Notes under the pieces: generated by a model
Told to the model about the DNA's origin: nothing
The model's database searches: none
Seen by the model: only the letters and a program-made list of their open reading frames with translations
Assembly (NCBI GenBank): GCA_947095535.1
Contig: OX352772.1
Span: 225,763,035 to 225,827,034 of the forward strand
Direction: 5' to 3'
DNA from: Poecilobothrus nobilitatus
Taxonomy: Eukaryota; Arthropoda; Insecta; Diptera; Dolichopodidae
DNA: 64,000 nucleotides
Program-made: the position numbers and the translations under genes
Part shown: positions 1 through 10,980 of the stretch, one piece after another
Layout of the letters: each line of letters begins with the position of its first letter
How positions within the stretch are numbered: position 1 is the first letter of the stretch

Positions 1-2975
1 ATTGCGTAACTCTACCCCCCTATACTTCCGCTTTTAGAGATAGAGGTATAAAAAAAAAAAAATGTGTTCATATAAATTCATATGGCGTGTTGGTGTTATA
101 TGTATGAAATTTGAACTTAACAAAAAAATTAAAAAACCTTAAAGTTGATCGGATCAAAAAATGTTCTACGGCAAAGTGTTGCTTTTTATTTTTGTAGCAA
201 CTTTTTGTAATTTTTCTCATAATATTTTCTGTTACGAAATATTCGTAAAAAACTTAAAAATGATACAAGTAACTTACTTGCAGTTGTCCAATGTGCTCCA
301 AAAGCTTATCAATCCGAGATATTTACATCAAAACCTTGAATATGAAATTTCAAAAAAATCCGCTCAGTCGTTTAATTTAAAAATTTTTAGTATGAAAACA
401 ATACCTACCTTAAACATGTGTGCGGTCGGTAAAAATGGTTTTGTATAACGAATTTGTTGGCATTTAAACAAAAGGCATTTCCTTCAGCATTCGCTAACTG
501 AAGAGATCGGAACGTTTGCGGTAAAGCATCAAAATGAAAGCTGTACTGGATGTTGATAACAATAGTCGTCGGGTAAAAAGAAGGAAACCACAAGAGTTTC
601 CACATTTATATAATATTTTCTTAACATTTTATATAATATTTTTCCAGTATTAGTGAACAAATATAAAGAATAAAAAGTCCTAGTCGATAAAACAGATTTG
701 TGTTGACGCAAGGAAAAGTGGGTTTAGCCGGTAAGAAACCGACATACTGTAGTGGAACACGGGTCCTACAGTATCTTTTGAAGATCTCCACCGACCTACG
801 AAAAAAAAAATTTAATGAAGAGAGATGTGAAATTTTTACTTTGACAATTAATCGTTTGACAGCATTAGTAATTCATTAGAAATTAGAAAAGAATATTGGC
901 GAATACAAAATAAATATTCTTTTTAACTTTAAAATTATATTAATGGGATTTTATATAAAAAAATTTTTTATATTATTTAACCTTGATGTTGCACGCTGAA
1001 CCAAAGTGTGTTCATGTTGGTTAGCTGCTCATATGGATCCAAAAAGAAATCAATTCAGAAAACTACCAATATTTTTTTTTTAAATATAATGCTTTGTGAG
1101 ATTTTAGAGATTTTAGAGTTGAATTCAAAATCAGAAAATTCCCTCTTTCCAGAATATTTATATATATATATATATACAGGGTGCTCCGAACTTGAAGGTC
1201 ACGAAGAACGGTGGTGATCGGGAAGTTCATAACAAGCAAAAAATTGTTCAGGAGCGGGGAGCTATTTCTAATGGTTTCAAAGATAACGACCTTCAAAGTA
1301 ATTTTGTTAAGTTGTTTTGTTGTTTAATTTTGTAAGTAACAACATCTTTGCCCCTGCATAACGTAGTTTGAAATATACCTCTCTCCAGAAGAACCTTATT
1401 TCGCGGGCGTACTGTTACTGCACCGATGTAGTAGTCTAAGACCAAAGGAATAAAATTTTTAACAATGTTTGTCATTATTGATGTTCCATTTACTATGCAA
1501 TAGTGTATGAAAATTATTAAATGTCCGTGTAAATGTCTTATCAGTTATTTTACAAAATGGTGAGATTTAGGTAAGAAAATAGGGCAAGAACTCCTCACAC
1601 TTGCCAAAAAATCAGGACCATTGAAGCTATTTGATTTAAGAAGTTCTTGTAGCGTACAACCTCTTGATAAAATGTCAACGGCCATTCGAAGAACTAGTAA
1701 TAAGTTTCCATTTTATTCCTTCAGTTGATTCTTGTCTGTTTTTACCTGTTTAGTTGTTTCTTTACAAGTAATTTTCATTGGAAATTTCCAATTTAGGGAT
1801 TTTGAAATTTAGAAGGTAGCGGCATGAAATCCATAAAAAAAATCCCAAAGGGCAAAAGCTACAATTAACTATAAACCCCAAATTCCAAAATCCCAAATTT
1901 CAAAATACCAAAATTCGAAATTACTAAATCCGAAAATATCAATTTCCCAAAACTTCAAAAAGAAAATGCGAAGATTTTCAATTTGAAGCAATTTTGAACA
2001 TTTTTAGTAGTCGGTTATAAAATCAATGTTATACTCTTTTTACGGAATATTTATATAATATGTGTATGGGAGATTCTGATTTAAAGCAGATTTTAGACTT
2101 AAATTTAAAATCAAAGTTATACGCTTTCTAAAATGTTTATGTATGTATATGCTAGATTCTGAATTGGAAGGGACTTTAAAGTTGCATTCAATATCAGATT
2201 TCCAATCATTTGTTTAATAAGGGTTTAGGGGCGGCTACCTCTAATAATTAGGAGGTCCTTGAAGTTGGTTACAAAATAGCAGTTTTACATCTTTTACGAA
2301 ATATTTACATATGTGTTTATGAGATATTCTGAACTTAGAGTGACTTGAAATTTTAGATGGTTATGAATTGAAGGAATTTTTGAGTGTCTAAATTTTTTAG
2401 TATAAACTAAAACTTTACCAACCACATTTCTAAGTCTTTTAAAACGAGATTTATTGGAACGTGAAACACGAGATTTATTGGAGCGTGACATTTGAAATTT
2501 TCTAAAAAAATATCAGGTTTAATAGCAATCACTTTTATGAAATTTGGTTGTTCTAGCACAGCAAGCTAAACTTCTTGCACAGCCTGAAACGTAATGAAGC
2601 TAAGTGTCTGCAATATTACAAAAGATGATCAAGTTTTAGGGCAATTACTTCTGTAAATTTTGATTGTGCTGGCAACAGGTTCAGTTAGCTGCCATACAAC
2701 TTCTCTTTTTAAGTGAAAATAACTCCGAGTCTATTGAACCTAGGTATCTGAAATTTTGTAAAATACGTCGAATAGCATGCTAACAACTTCTGTAAAATTT
2801 GATTGTGTTGGTGCAACAGGCCGGGGTAGCTGTCATACAACTTCAAAATTTACAGAAATATATCTCAATACTAAAACATCTGAAATTTTGTAAAAAAAAG
2901 GTCAAGTTTTATTGAAATAGCATTATTACGTTCAAACGGGTATTATATTATTACGTTCAAACGGGTATCCCAGAG
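1..2975. repeat. Block R copy 1 (R1), left-truncated
   Basis: This stretch matches the interior of three other long blocks in the window: 18160-21150 (R2), 25325-28230 (R3) and 44060-46390 (R4). It starts in the middle of the repeat, at the segment with the CTTCCGCTTTTAGAGATAGAGG motif, and ends where Polinton sequence begins. It contains the CAGGGTG-type motif after a short TA run (about 1158-1185), an A/C-rich CCCAAAAT-type simple region (about 1800-1960), degenerate ~100-bp repeats (2000-2300) and the DINE-like minisatellite (2490-2970). It shares with R4, but not R2 or R3, a segment around 681-780 and one around 1060-1140, so R1 and R4 form one subgroup. I see no protein-coding gene in it; the short open frames are not conserved in a coding manner. 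Confidence 0.8.
2490..2975 (-). repeat. DINE-like minisatellite arm inside R1
   Basis: Imperfect units of about 120-140 bp recur here, each with an AAATTTTGTAAAA-type core followed by GATCAAGTTTTA-, GCAACAGG- and AGCTGCCATACAACTTC-type words. The same units occur inverted at 53680-54480, where they lie inside an element with a DINE/Helentron-like tail. The ATACCCGTTTGAACG-type end at 2935-2970 (read on the minus strand) matches the 5' end of that element at about 53650. I infer an embedded, truncated DINE-like copy on the minus strand. Equivalent regions exist in R2 (20700-21150), R3 (27780-28230) and R4 (45940-46390). Confidence 0.55.
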
Positions 2976-3039
2976 TTGACACATTGTTTCCATTTAACAC
3001 ATTATTGTTTCCATTTAACACATTAATTACAATTTCAGC

Positions 3040-3729
3040 AATAGTTTTTATCATCACAATATTATATCATCATCGCAATATTTTAGAATATTTTTACGAA
3101 AATTCGTGTTGCTTGCATTTTTTTAGTATATGTAACATATGTCGGTTTTTCTTCAACCGTTTTATATTTTAAGCAATTGTTTAAATCTTTAATAGCACAA
3201 AAACAAACGCAATGTTCCTATGAGAATATGTTGGTTCTAATCTGCGATTTATCTCGAGGGTTTTTTAAAAAGTACGAAATATTTACAATTTAATTAAATA
3301 TCTCCATATTTCTCTTGATGAATATCTCGTGAAAATTTCCTTTGAGGAATATCTCGTGAGAATTTCCCTTGATGAAAAATGTTTTGCATTAATAATATAA
3401 TAGACAAATTACGGTGATGCGAACCTTTAGTAAAACGGACATACATGCTTGTTTATTTGCTGAATCTAACATTAAATCATCTAAAACAATTAATGTAGGT
3501 TTATTTTCCTTTTTACTAAACTCTTCCGGAATGCCGGTAAAAAATCTTTATCAGGGTAATCTATATTTCTTGGAACAGCAGAAATTTCTGGGTTACACCA
3601 TTTTATTTTTTCAATTTTGGGATGTATCAATCTAGTAATATTTTTGATTAAGTTGCATACAAATGTTGTTTTCCCACATCCAGATGATCCCGCTACCATA
3701 ATCGTAAATGGATGATTAAAATATATCAT
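3040..3729 (-). pseudogene. Polinton/Maverick packaging ATPase, broken (copy P1)
   Basis: Read on the minus strand, the N-terminus at 3729-3490 has a Walker A loop, GSSGCGKTTF, preceded by FNHPFTIMVAG. Just downstream, in a shifted frame, is a Walker B-like LIVLDDLM followed by DSANKQ. This pattern is the FtsK/HerA-type DNA-packaging ATPase of Polintons, which drives genome packaging into a capsid. A frameshift lies between the Walker A and Walker B parts near 3500. About 140 bp of the C-terminal part present in the second copy is missing near 3240. A small tandem duplication of a CTCGTGAGAATTTCC-type segment lies at about 3325-3370. It runs head-to-head with the integrase at 3871. Not functional. 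Confidence 0.8.
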
Positions 3730-3870
3730 TATCGGTTCGTGTTTTAAAAATGATTAAGAGCTAAAATAGTTTCGTCTTGAAATATATATAAGCAGCAAAA
3801 GTGTATTATAGCTTATTCTCAGTTTAAAAAATGAAAGTGAAAGATGTATATTTTATTCTCATTTTAAGAG
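3730..3870. promoter_or_regulatory. Divergent intergenic region between Polinton ATPase and integrase
   Basis: About 140 bp separate the ATPase start (minus strand) from the integrase start (plus strand). It holds a TATATATAAGCAG motif near 3783 and a repeated TTATTCTCA-TTTAA-ATG block (3814-3875). The layout suggests a shared promoter region, and the same arrangement is kept at 32446-32586. Promoter activity is inferred only from position and the TATA-like sequence. Confidence 0.35.
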
Positions 3871-4293
3871 ATGGAGGTGAAAGAAGCGGAAAAGTTTTTA
3901 AAATCATATTCCTCTGTGTTATTAAATGAGCATAAGTAATGTATTTTTCACATGTATAAAAACATTAAAGAATTTTCAACAAGAAAAAAATTTACGTCTA
4001 TATACAGAACTCATTTTGCTCTTTGCTCTTGGGCTTACGATAACTCGTCATCTGGACCAGATACATGTAACTGTTGCTCTATAGAAAATTGTAAAATAGA
4101 ATTGAAAAATCTGAATAAATGGTACAAGCATAATGTCAAGGGCACAATAGTATCGAAAATACATAGACCAGCCAGACGAAATTTTCGTCGAAGAAAATTT
4201 ATTCAAAAAGGTTTAAACGATACATGGCAAATCGATTTAATAGAAATGATTCCGTGTGCAAAGTATAACAAAGGAAATAAATATTTATTAACT
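3871..4293 (+). pseudogene. Polinton/Maverick integrase, N-terminal exon, broken (copy P1)
   Basis: From an ATG at 3871 the frame encodes a cysteine-containing N-terminal region and then IHRPARRNFRRRKFIQKGL, followed by DTWQIDLIEMIPCAKYNKGN and KYLLT. This is the start of the retrovirus-like (rve) DDE integrase fold of Polintons; the aspartate in QIDLIEM is the expected first catalytic residue. An in-frame stop lies near 3937, where the second copy has a glutamine codon. The similarity ends at a GTAAGA sequence (4292), which looks like a splice donor. The rest of the integrase lies far away at 22250-23029. Without repair of the stop and the long interruption the gene cannot be functional. Confidence 0.8.
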
Positions 4294-4740
4294 GTAAGAG
4301 ACTTTTTTTTCTTTATTTATAAAAAAAAAACAAAATTATGTATACATTTGGTTTAAATTAATTCTAAGTTAATAATTTAGTAATTCTTCAATATTTTGTT
4401 TGAATATTAAATACATTAGTTTTTTACGACTAAGGCATAAAACCTGTGTAGTCTTATTATATTATAAAATGTTGTTTGACTTTTGCTCATCATATTTTGT
4501 ATTTTCTTTTTTTTCACAATTTCAATTAAATTTGTTTGTACTTACATTTCTTTATTTTATTACATTATTCATTATTTCCAAAAAAAAATTTTTTTTTTTT
4601 GTGCTTGTACATACCTATGTTTTCTTTACTATTTGCATAAGTTACAATAATGAATTTTTTTTTTGCACTTATACCTTTGTTTTCTTTACTATTTACATAA
4701 GTTCAAGAACAAAAAGAAAAACGTAGAAGTAGACTAATAA
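4294..4740. other. T-rich gap between integrase exon 1 and LINE ORF2 (intron/LINE 3' UTR)
   Basis: This holds T-runs and a small duplicated segment with words such as CTTATACCTTTGTTTTCTTTAC, occurring twice around 4600-4700. The homologous stretch in the other module is 33003-33480. It is probably Polinton intron plus the 3' UTR of the minus-strand LINE; I cannot place the exact junction. No coding sequence is seen. Confidence 0.5.
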
Positions 4741-6700
4741 AACTTAAGAAACTATGACTGATTATTTGATGATAAAATATATTGTACTATTTCTTTTCTA
4801 TACAGAAATAATATATCACTGTTTGTTTTAGTAGCTGAAGGCAATTCATTAAATGCTTTTAGACAGTCGACAGACAATAAAGTTGATTTTTTTGTTGTTG
4901 TTCTGTTTTAAAAAGTGATAAGTAGAAGTTGGCTTTATTTGTAGTATTGTGATTGTTAATGTCGATCATGCGGTTGAGAATGAAGTGATGTTTGATTTTA
5001 TTGTTAACAATTTTAAAAGCAGTGAGGAAAAGTTCTTTTTTACAAATATTAGCAAAACTTAGATATTTTAGAGTATAAAGCATGTATCGTTTTGATGGCT
5101 TTCTTATTCAAAATATATAATTTTCTTAGTAGATATTGAGATGAACTACTCCAAGGTGGATTTAAATACATTAAGTTAGACACAACATAGGAAGAATAAA
5201 AGACAAATAAAGCTTTTTCAGTTAAAAAATTGCGTAACCTTTTTATGATAAAAACATAGGGGGTTATTTTTTTGGATACATAATCGATATGTTCGTCCCA
5301 TTTTAGACTTTTATCCAATACCAAACCCAAATAAGTAAATTTATTGACAACTTCAATTGTCGAATTACTAAATGTAAAGTTGGTGCTTTGAAATTTTTTG
5401 TTGTCAAATAGTATTATTTTAGTTTTACTTATCTTAAGTGAAAGTTTGTGCTTTTCTAACCATATGTTGATTGTACGAAGGTCCATATCTATTGCTATTT
5501 TTAATTCGTTGCCACTACCTACAGCATATTTCAGTACAGCATCATCTGCGTGCAATTGCAAGGATCCCTGCAACCTGAGTTTACAAATTTCATTAATATA
5601 AAGTTTAAAGAGGTCGGGACCTAAGATTGTAGCTTTAGGGACCCTTTTATCACATTGTTTAGATTACTAAAGCTATTATTTATTCGAACTTTCTTGTTAC
5701 GATTTAGTAAATATGGTTTAAAGAAATTAATGTTGTCAGTAATAACACCCAACTGAAAAAATTTATGAATCAGAATTTCGTAGTCAACGCAGTCGAATGC
5801 TTTTCTTAAGTCAAGAAAGATACAGTCCACATATTTCTTTGAATCAATGTTTTTGGTTGATGAAGTCGGTTAAGTTTACACACGCTGCTACTGTATTTGA
5901 GTTTTTTTCAAACCCAAATTGATTTACTCTTAGAATCCCATTATCTGTCATAAAAGAGTTTAAGCCACTTTTTAAGATTGTTTCAAAAATTTTAGAGAAA
6001 GTACTAAGGATCGAGATTGGTCTATAATTGAAATTACTGCCGTTATCAACACGTCTGGAAACACTTTTGTGTTGAAAGATAAATTTATAAATTTTACAAT
6101 AATTGGAACCAGACGGTTTGCATACTTTTTCATAAATTTAGCCGATATTTTGTCATATTCCGTAGCCGCTGAGGATTTAAGATTTTTGATGGCCTCATTA
6201 ACTTCTTCAGGCGTGGTAGGATCAAGACTAAATGTTGTAAAAGTTGCTTTGGCTGAAAATAAATCTAAATATTCGTAGTCAATGGGTTCATCTGGAATTT
6301 TTAAATCATTAGTTACATTGACAAAATAGTTATTCATAGTATTATCAATTTCCTGTTCATTGTCATATATGTTATCTTTATAATTAATGGTTTTAATAGC
6401 ATTAATTATAAAGAAAAAAGTTTTACTGTTATTAAATAATATTTGCTTGTACAATCGCCATAGTTTTTTGCCGTTTCTAGGATTTTGCGTTATGACATTT
6501 GCACAATAATTCTGTTTTGCATTCAGAATTAACTTAGATACTTATAATGTGAATACAAATTTTCGACACAAGTATTATTCGGGTACTTTTTTTTTTGAAT
6601 TTCAGGGAAGAATCGCGAATTTTCATATTTTCTCGATCTCGTCCGTCATCTAAATGCTTTTGTTGTTACAAAATTTCGATCGAATTGTTTTAGTATTCAC
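4741..6700 (-). pseudogene. CR1/Jockey-group LINE ORF2, RT part (LINE copy 1, 3' portion)
   Basis: Minus-strand translations give a non-LTR retrotransposon reverse transcriptase with several frame breaks. The pre-RT region is at 6454-5972 (ATEYDKISAKFMKKYANRL). Motif A, CIFLDLRKAFDCVDYEILIH, is near 5825. A shifted-frame motif B with ILGPDLFKLYINEI is near 5630-5585, and the catalytic box HADDAV near 5545 has His in place of the usual Tyr. Next come thumb-like NIWLEKHKLSLKISKTK and TYLGLVLDKSLKWDEHI. The C-terminal tail has the HNTTNKANFY-type motif at about 4955. The element continues beyond the BEL insertion at 13314-14542. No RNase H domain is seen. It is homologous to 33480-36240. Confidence 0.85.
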
Positions 6701-6730
6701 ACTTTAGTACTGGGGGAAAAAGCCCACAAT

Positions 6731-7650
6731 AGTACTTTACTCAAGGAATATCAAGAAAGCTATGAAGAAGCACAAGAACTTTCCTTAGACTTAATAACCA
6801 AATTTAAGGGGTTCATTAATGGATATAAGGAACAGAAAGTAAAACCGACAGCACGACTATCCACGCCAGCTGGAGAAGAGTCTCAATTCAAAAGAATTAT
6901 TATCAAGGATAACTTTCAATTAGAAAGAATAGAGATTTCTAGATTTGATGGCAACTATATGAAATGGACTACATTCTATGAATTATTTAATGCAATCGTT
7001 CATGAAAATAACGAGATTTGCAATGTCCAAAAAATGCAATATCTGAAATCTGTACTGACTGACGAAGCAAGCAATCTAATAAAACATTTGCCGTAAGTGA
7101 AGAAAATTATAAAACAGCTTGGGAGTTGTTAATAAACCGATTTGCGTTATTCTTTGAATTATTCTATCATCACATTTGCATGCAATTACATCTGCTCCAT
7201 TTACTAAAGTGGAAAATGCTAACAGCTATAAGGGTTTACTTGACGTTACAACCGAATCATTGGCAGGAATTAAAGGATTAGGGCAATCTACGGAATCATG
7301 GGGACCTATAGTGGTCCACATTCTATCCCAAAAATTAGATATAGAAGCCAGGAAAAAATGGGAAGAGGGCCTAGGTTCTAGTATATAGTTTCCAACGTTA
7401 GCTCAATTAACAATATTTTTAGAACAACGATTTAGATCTATAGAAGCTATGAGCAGTATGAAGATACTAAATAAAACTCATGTACATACTGTCAACATTG
7501 AAGGAAGATCACATTGTATTATGTGCAACGATACGCATCGACTTTTTAAATGTAAGAAATTTCAGTATCTAAACGTTCGACAAAAACGATCTTTAGTGGA
7601 AAAACATAAACTATGTTTTAATTGCTTACAATATGGTCATGTCTGAAAAA
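6731..7650 (+). pseudogene. gag: BEL/Pao Gag, N-truncated and broken
   Basis: The first part contains LERIEISRFDGNYMKWTTFY and KMQYLKSVLTDEA, the DUF1759-type Gag region typical of Pao elements. A stop at 7094 is followed by continuation in another frame (SEENYKTAWELL, then ITSAPFTKVEN). The nucleocapsid part has a first zinc-knuckle-like CIMCNDTHRLFKC and a second, CFNCLQYGH, that is cut by a TGA at 7644-7646. Another stop lies near 7386. The role would be capsid formation and RNA binding. The missing N-terminus and at least three breaks make it non-functional. Confidence 0.85.
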
Positions 7651-7689
7651 GCTGTTTTTCAAAATCTCGCTGTTTAAAATGTAAGAAGG

Positions 7690-8050
7690 AAATTTTAACA
7701 GCCACTAATGCAGAAAGGGGAAACGACATCTTGTTAGCAATAGCATTAATTCAAGTAGAAAATAAGTATGGAGATTATGTTTCGTTTAGAGCTCTAATTG
7801 ACCAAGGTTCAAAGATCATTTATAACTGAAGCTGCTGTGCAATGTTTGAAACTTCCTCGTAGTTATGACAGAACCATCATTAGCGGAATTGGGTCAACTG
7901 AAAGGGCTGTGTCAAGGGGTGTGGCTAACCTAAAAATAAAGGAAAAATGGACTCGTAATCATCACCTCATTCAAGCATTAATAATACCACAAATTACATG
8001 CGATTTACCACATAAAAATCACCAAATTCAACAAGAATCAATCTGGATGA
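7690..8050 (+). pseudogene. BEL/Pao aspartic protease region, frameshifted
   Basis: The sequence reads FRALIDQGS at 7785-7811, the DQGS variant of the retropepsin active site common in BEL/Pao elements. A frameshift directly after it moves the continuation (FITEAAVQCLKL) to another frame, open to about 8076. The protease would process the Gag-Pol polyprotein. The shift within a few codons of the catalytic Asp inactivates it. Confidence 0.75.
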
Positions 8051-8051
8051 T

Positions 8052-9235
8052 TTGGCAGATCCAATTTTTAACATAAAGGGAAGAATTGACATTTTGTTGG
8101 GCGCTGATATATTCGGCAATATTATAAAAAATGGAGTAAAAGACATACAATCAAGATATCTAACTGCGCAAAAAACAACATTGGGTTGGATATTGTCAGG
8201 GGCGGTACCAATCGAATCAAATTATAAGATTTTTAGTTTAATTTCAACTGAAGATGTAGATCAATCTCTGAGAAAATTCTGGGAAGAAATGGAATACCGT
8301 ATTGAACCCCCAGTTCAGGATTTACTAGCAGAAGAGATTTATAAACAAGATGTCCAACGTTTACCATCAGGCAGATATCAAGCAAGTTTACTGTTTAAAT
8401 TGATGCCAGGTGCAGAGTTAGAAGGTACTCGTTCAAGAGCATTGCAGAGACTATATCAATTAGAGCGCAGGTTTAAATTAAATTCTGAGTTAAAGCATGA
8501 TTATAACAAGGTTATAGATGAATATATTCAGTTAGAGTATACTGAAGAAGTACCACTAAATCAAATCAACAAGGTCAATTACTATCTTCCACATCATGCT
8601 GTATTGAAGGCTAGCAGTACAACAACCAAAACTAGAGTAGTTTTTGATGCATCTGCCACATCACCATCTGGAAAATCGCTGAACGATTTTTTATTAACTG
8701 CCCCAACCATACATGAATCTATTTACGATATCTTAATGCGGTGGAGAAAATATAAATTTGCAATTACTGGCGATATTGAAAAAATGTACCGACAGATATG
8801 GTTGAAGCCAGAACATCGCGATTTTCACAGAATAGTGTGGAGAAAACATCCAACTGATGAAGTTAAAGATTATAGACTGAAGACTGTAACCTTTGGAGTC
8901 GCGTCCTAGCAATAAGAACTTTACATGAAGTAGCACAGTCGGTAAAACTAGAAAACCCAAAAATTGCAGACATCATTCTTAACGATTTTTATGGTGATGA
9001 TTTAATGACAGGTGCTCATACTCTAGAAGAAGCTCAGCATATTAGAGAAGATCTTAGCAAAATCCTGAAGGAGGCAGGATTTCCGTTACGGAAATGGGCA
9101 GCAAATGATAATAATTTATTATCAAAAATATTAGAAACAGATCGGGAATTACAATTACCGCTGCATTAGGAAAAGGGAGTGCAAGTGAAAACATTAGGAT
9201 TGTAGTGGCTACCAGTAAATGATGCCATTTTTTAT
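8052..9235 (+). pseudogene. pol: BEL/Pao reverse transcriptase, broken
   Basis: The frame from 8052 to 8909 holds ILLGADIFG, then the linker, then RT motifs HAVLKASSTTTKTRVVFDAS, SGKSLNDFL and AITGDIEKMYRQIWL, with RIVWRK further on. At 8905-8912, in the TFGVAS motif, a frameshift moves the remaining palm to another frame, where the catalytic box reads DFYGDDLMTG at 8984-9013. A stop at about 9167 precedes the next open segment. The double Asp is kept; the Tyr-Val of the usual YVDD is changed to Tyr-Gly. Confidence 0.88.
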
Positions 9236-9238
9236 AAG

Positions 9239-9985
9239 GTGATCCCACAAAAGCAGGAAAAGGATCTTCAGACGAAAAGATTAATATTATCAGTAATATC
9301 TAAACTCTTTGATCCTCTTGGATGGTTGCAAGCAATACTTATACAGGGTAAATCATTATTGCAACAATTATGGCTAACTGAAATTGATCGGGATAGCCCT
9401 TTGCCAGATTATTTACAAGATCAATGGAACAACTTACGAAATGATCTTTATAATATTCAAGGAATTAATATACCCCGCTGGATAAACTACGAACTCGGAG
9501 ATGTAATACAATTACATGGATTTGCAGACGCTTCTATGATAGCTTATGCTGCAGTTATCTACATTAGAATTGAAAAGCCAGATGGTAAAATCATAACCAA
9601 TTTGTTATCTTCAAAGTCGAAGGTAGCTCCGATAAAAACAGTGTCAATTCCACGCTTGGAATTATGTGGAGCTCAACTTGTACTACAACTTATGGAGCTA
9701 GTATCTAAGGCATTCAAATGGACAGATTTAAACAAATTTTTTTGGATTGACTCGACAATTGTCTTATCATGGCTTAGCCAACATCCAAATAAATGGAAAA
9801 CTTATGTAGAAAATAGAGTTAGTTATATTTTATCTAACTCAACACGTTCACAATGGCGCCACGTTCAAAGTAAGGATAATCCACCTGATATACCATCTCG
9901 AGGCATGAGTGCGAGTTAATTAGGACAACAGCAACTGTGGTGGAAAGGACCGGAGTGGCTAAATCACACTAAAGCCTTTTGGCCA
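9239..9985 (+). pseudogene. BEL/Pao RNase H (with connection domain), stop near the end
   Basis: This open segment reads LILSVISKLFDPLGWLQAIL, the connection typical of Pao Pol (Peptidase A17 region). RNase H-like motifs follow: LHGFADASMIAYAAVIY (first Asp), IPRLELCGAQL (Glu), FFWIDSTIVLSWL (Asp) and DNPPDIPSRGM (last Asp). All four acidic positions seem present. A stop at 9917-9919 comes just after, with the frame resuming as WWKGPEWL. The domain would degrade RNA in RNA-DNA hybrids. Best-preserved enzymatic domain of this element. Confidence 0.85.
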
Positions 9986-9997
9986 CATATAAAAGAC

Positions 9998-10980
9998 ATG
10001 ACGTCTCATACTAATTTTAAAGCAAGAACTGTAACTTTAAGCACTGTTGTCAATCTTCCAGAACCTGAATGGATCATCCGATACTCATCATTTACTAGAA
10101 TGATTAGAATAACGGCTTTGTGTTTGCGATTCAAGAACAATTCACTCATTCCAAGGGGAAACCGAACTAATTACTTATCAACGGAAGAATTAAGTACAGC
10201 TGAAAAAACTTGCGTACAACTCACGCAAAACCACTTTTTCAAAGATGAAATTGAGCAATTAAAAGGTAATAAAGGGATAAAACTATCAAGTCGAATCAAA
10301 GCTCTTAATCCTTTCTTAGATTCAAACGGAATCCTCAGGGTGGGCGGTAGATTAACCCTCGCGCCAATATCATATGAACAAAAACATCCAATAATAATTG
10401 ATGGACGCTCATATTTAACAATTTCGATCATCAGATACTATCACAAAAAATTGTTACATTCAGGCACGCAAGCTACACAAACTGCACTTGATTTTGGTGG
10501 TTGAGGACTTGATTTTGGTGGTCCAATATTTATTTAATTTAGCCGTAGACGAGGAGCGAAATCATGCAAGGCGTATATTGCACTTTTTATTTGTCTTTCT
10601 AAAAAGGCGATACATTTGGAGTTAGTAACAGATCTCACAAGTGATGCATCCTTAGCAGCAATACGCCGTTTCATTGCCAGGCGAGGATTATGTACAGACA
10701 TTTACTCAGATCAAGGAACAAACTTCGTTGATGCTAATAATATTCTAAAGAAAACATATCTTAATTGAAGAGATGTACTTGCAAATGAAAAAATTAATTG
10801 GCATTTTATTCCATCTGAAAGTCCCCATTTTGGTGGACTATAAGAGGCTGGCATTAAATCAACAAAACGGCTTCCCAAAAAAGTTTTAGGTGAACAACTC
10901 CTGACATATGAAGAGATGGTTACTCTTTTAACGCAAATAGAATCCTGTTTGAACTCTAGAAGCACTTTGCCCTTCTAGTA
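9998..10980 (+). pseudogene. BEL/Pao integrase, zinc-binding part and disrupted core
   Basis: The segment 9998-10504 ends in the zinc-binding region with GILRVGGRLTLAPI and SIIRYYHKKLLHSGTQATQ (integrase_H2C2 type). At 10480-10525 the words TTGATTTTGGTGG are directly repeated and the first part of the catalytic core is lost. The core resumes as AIHLELVTDLTSDASLAA and DIYSDQGTNF (second catalytic Asp). A stop lies immediately before the residues aligned with the catalytic Glu (SPHFGGL, stop at about 10842). Another stop is near 10766. Dead integrase. Confidence 0.85.

Noticed and set aside
161..448. 95-codon frame and related frames at 18346 and 25467
   Set aside because: Open frames differ between R copies in start and end, have no domain and sit in A/T-rich repeat sequence.
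4400..4726. 108-codon Phe/Tyr-rich frame
   Set aside because: Translation of T-rich intron/LINE 3' UTR with internal duplication; the homologous P2 region is open in a different way.
7449..7646. Zinc-knuckle frame as a possible host zinc-finger gene
   Set aside because: It lies in order between Gag and protease of the BEL element, so it is the nucleocapsid part of Gag.
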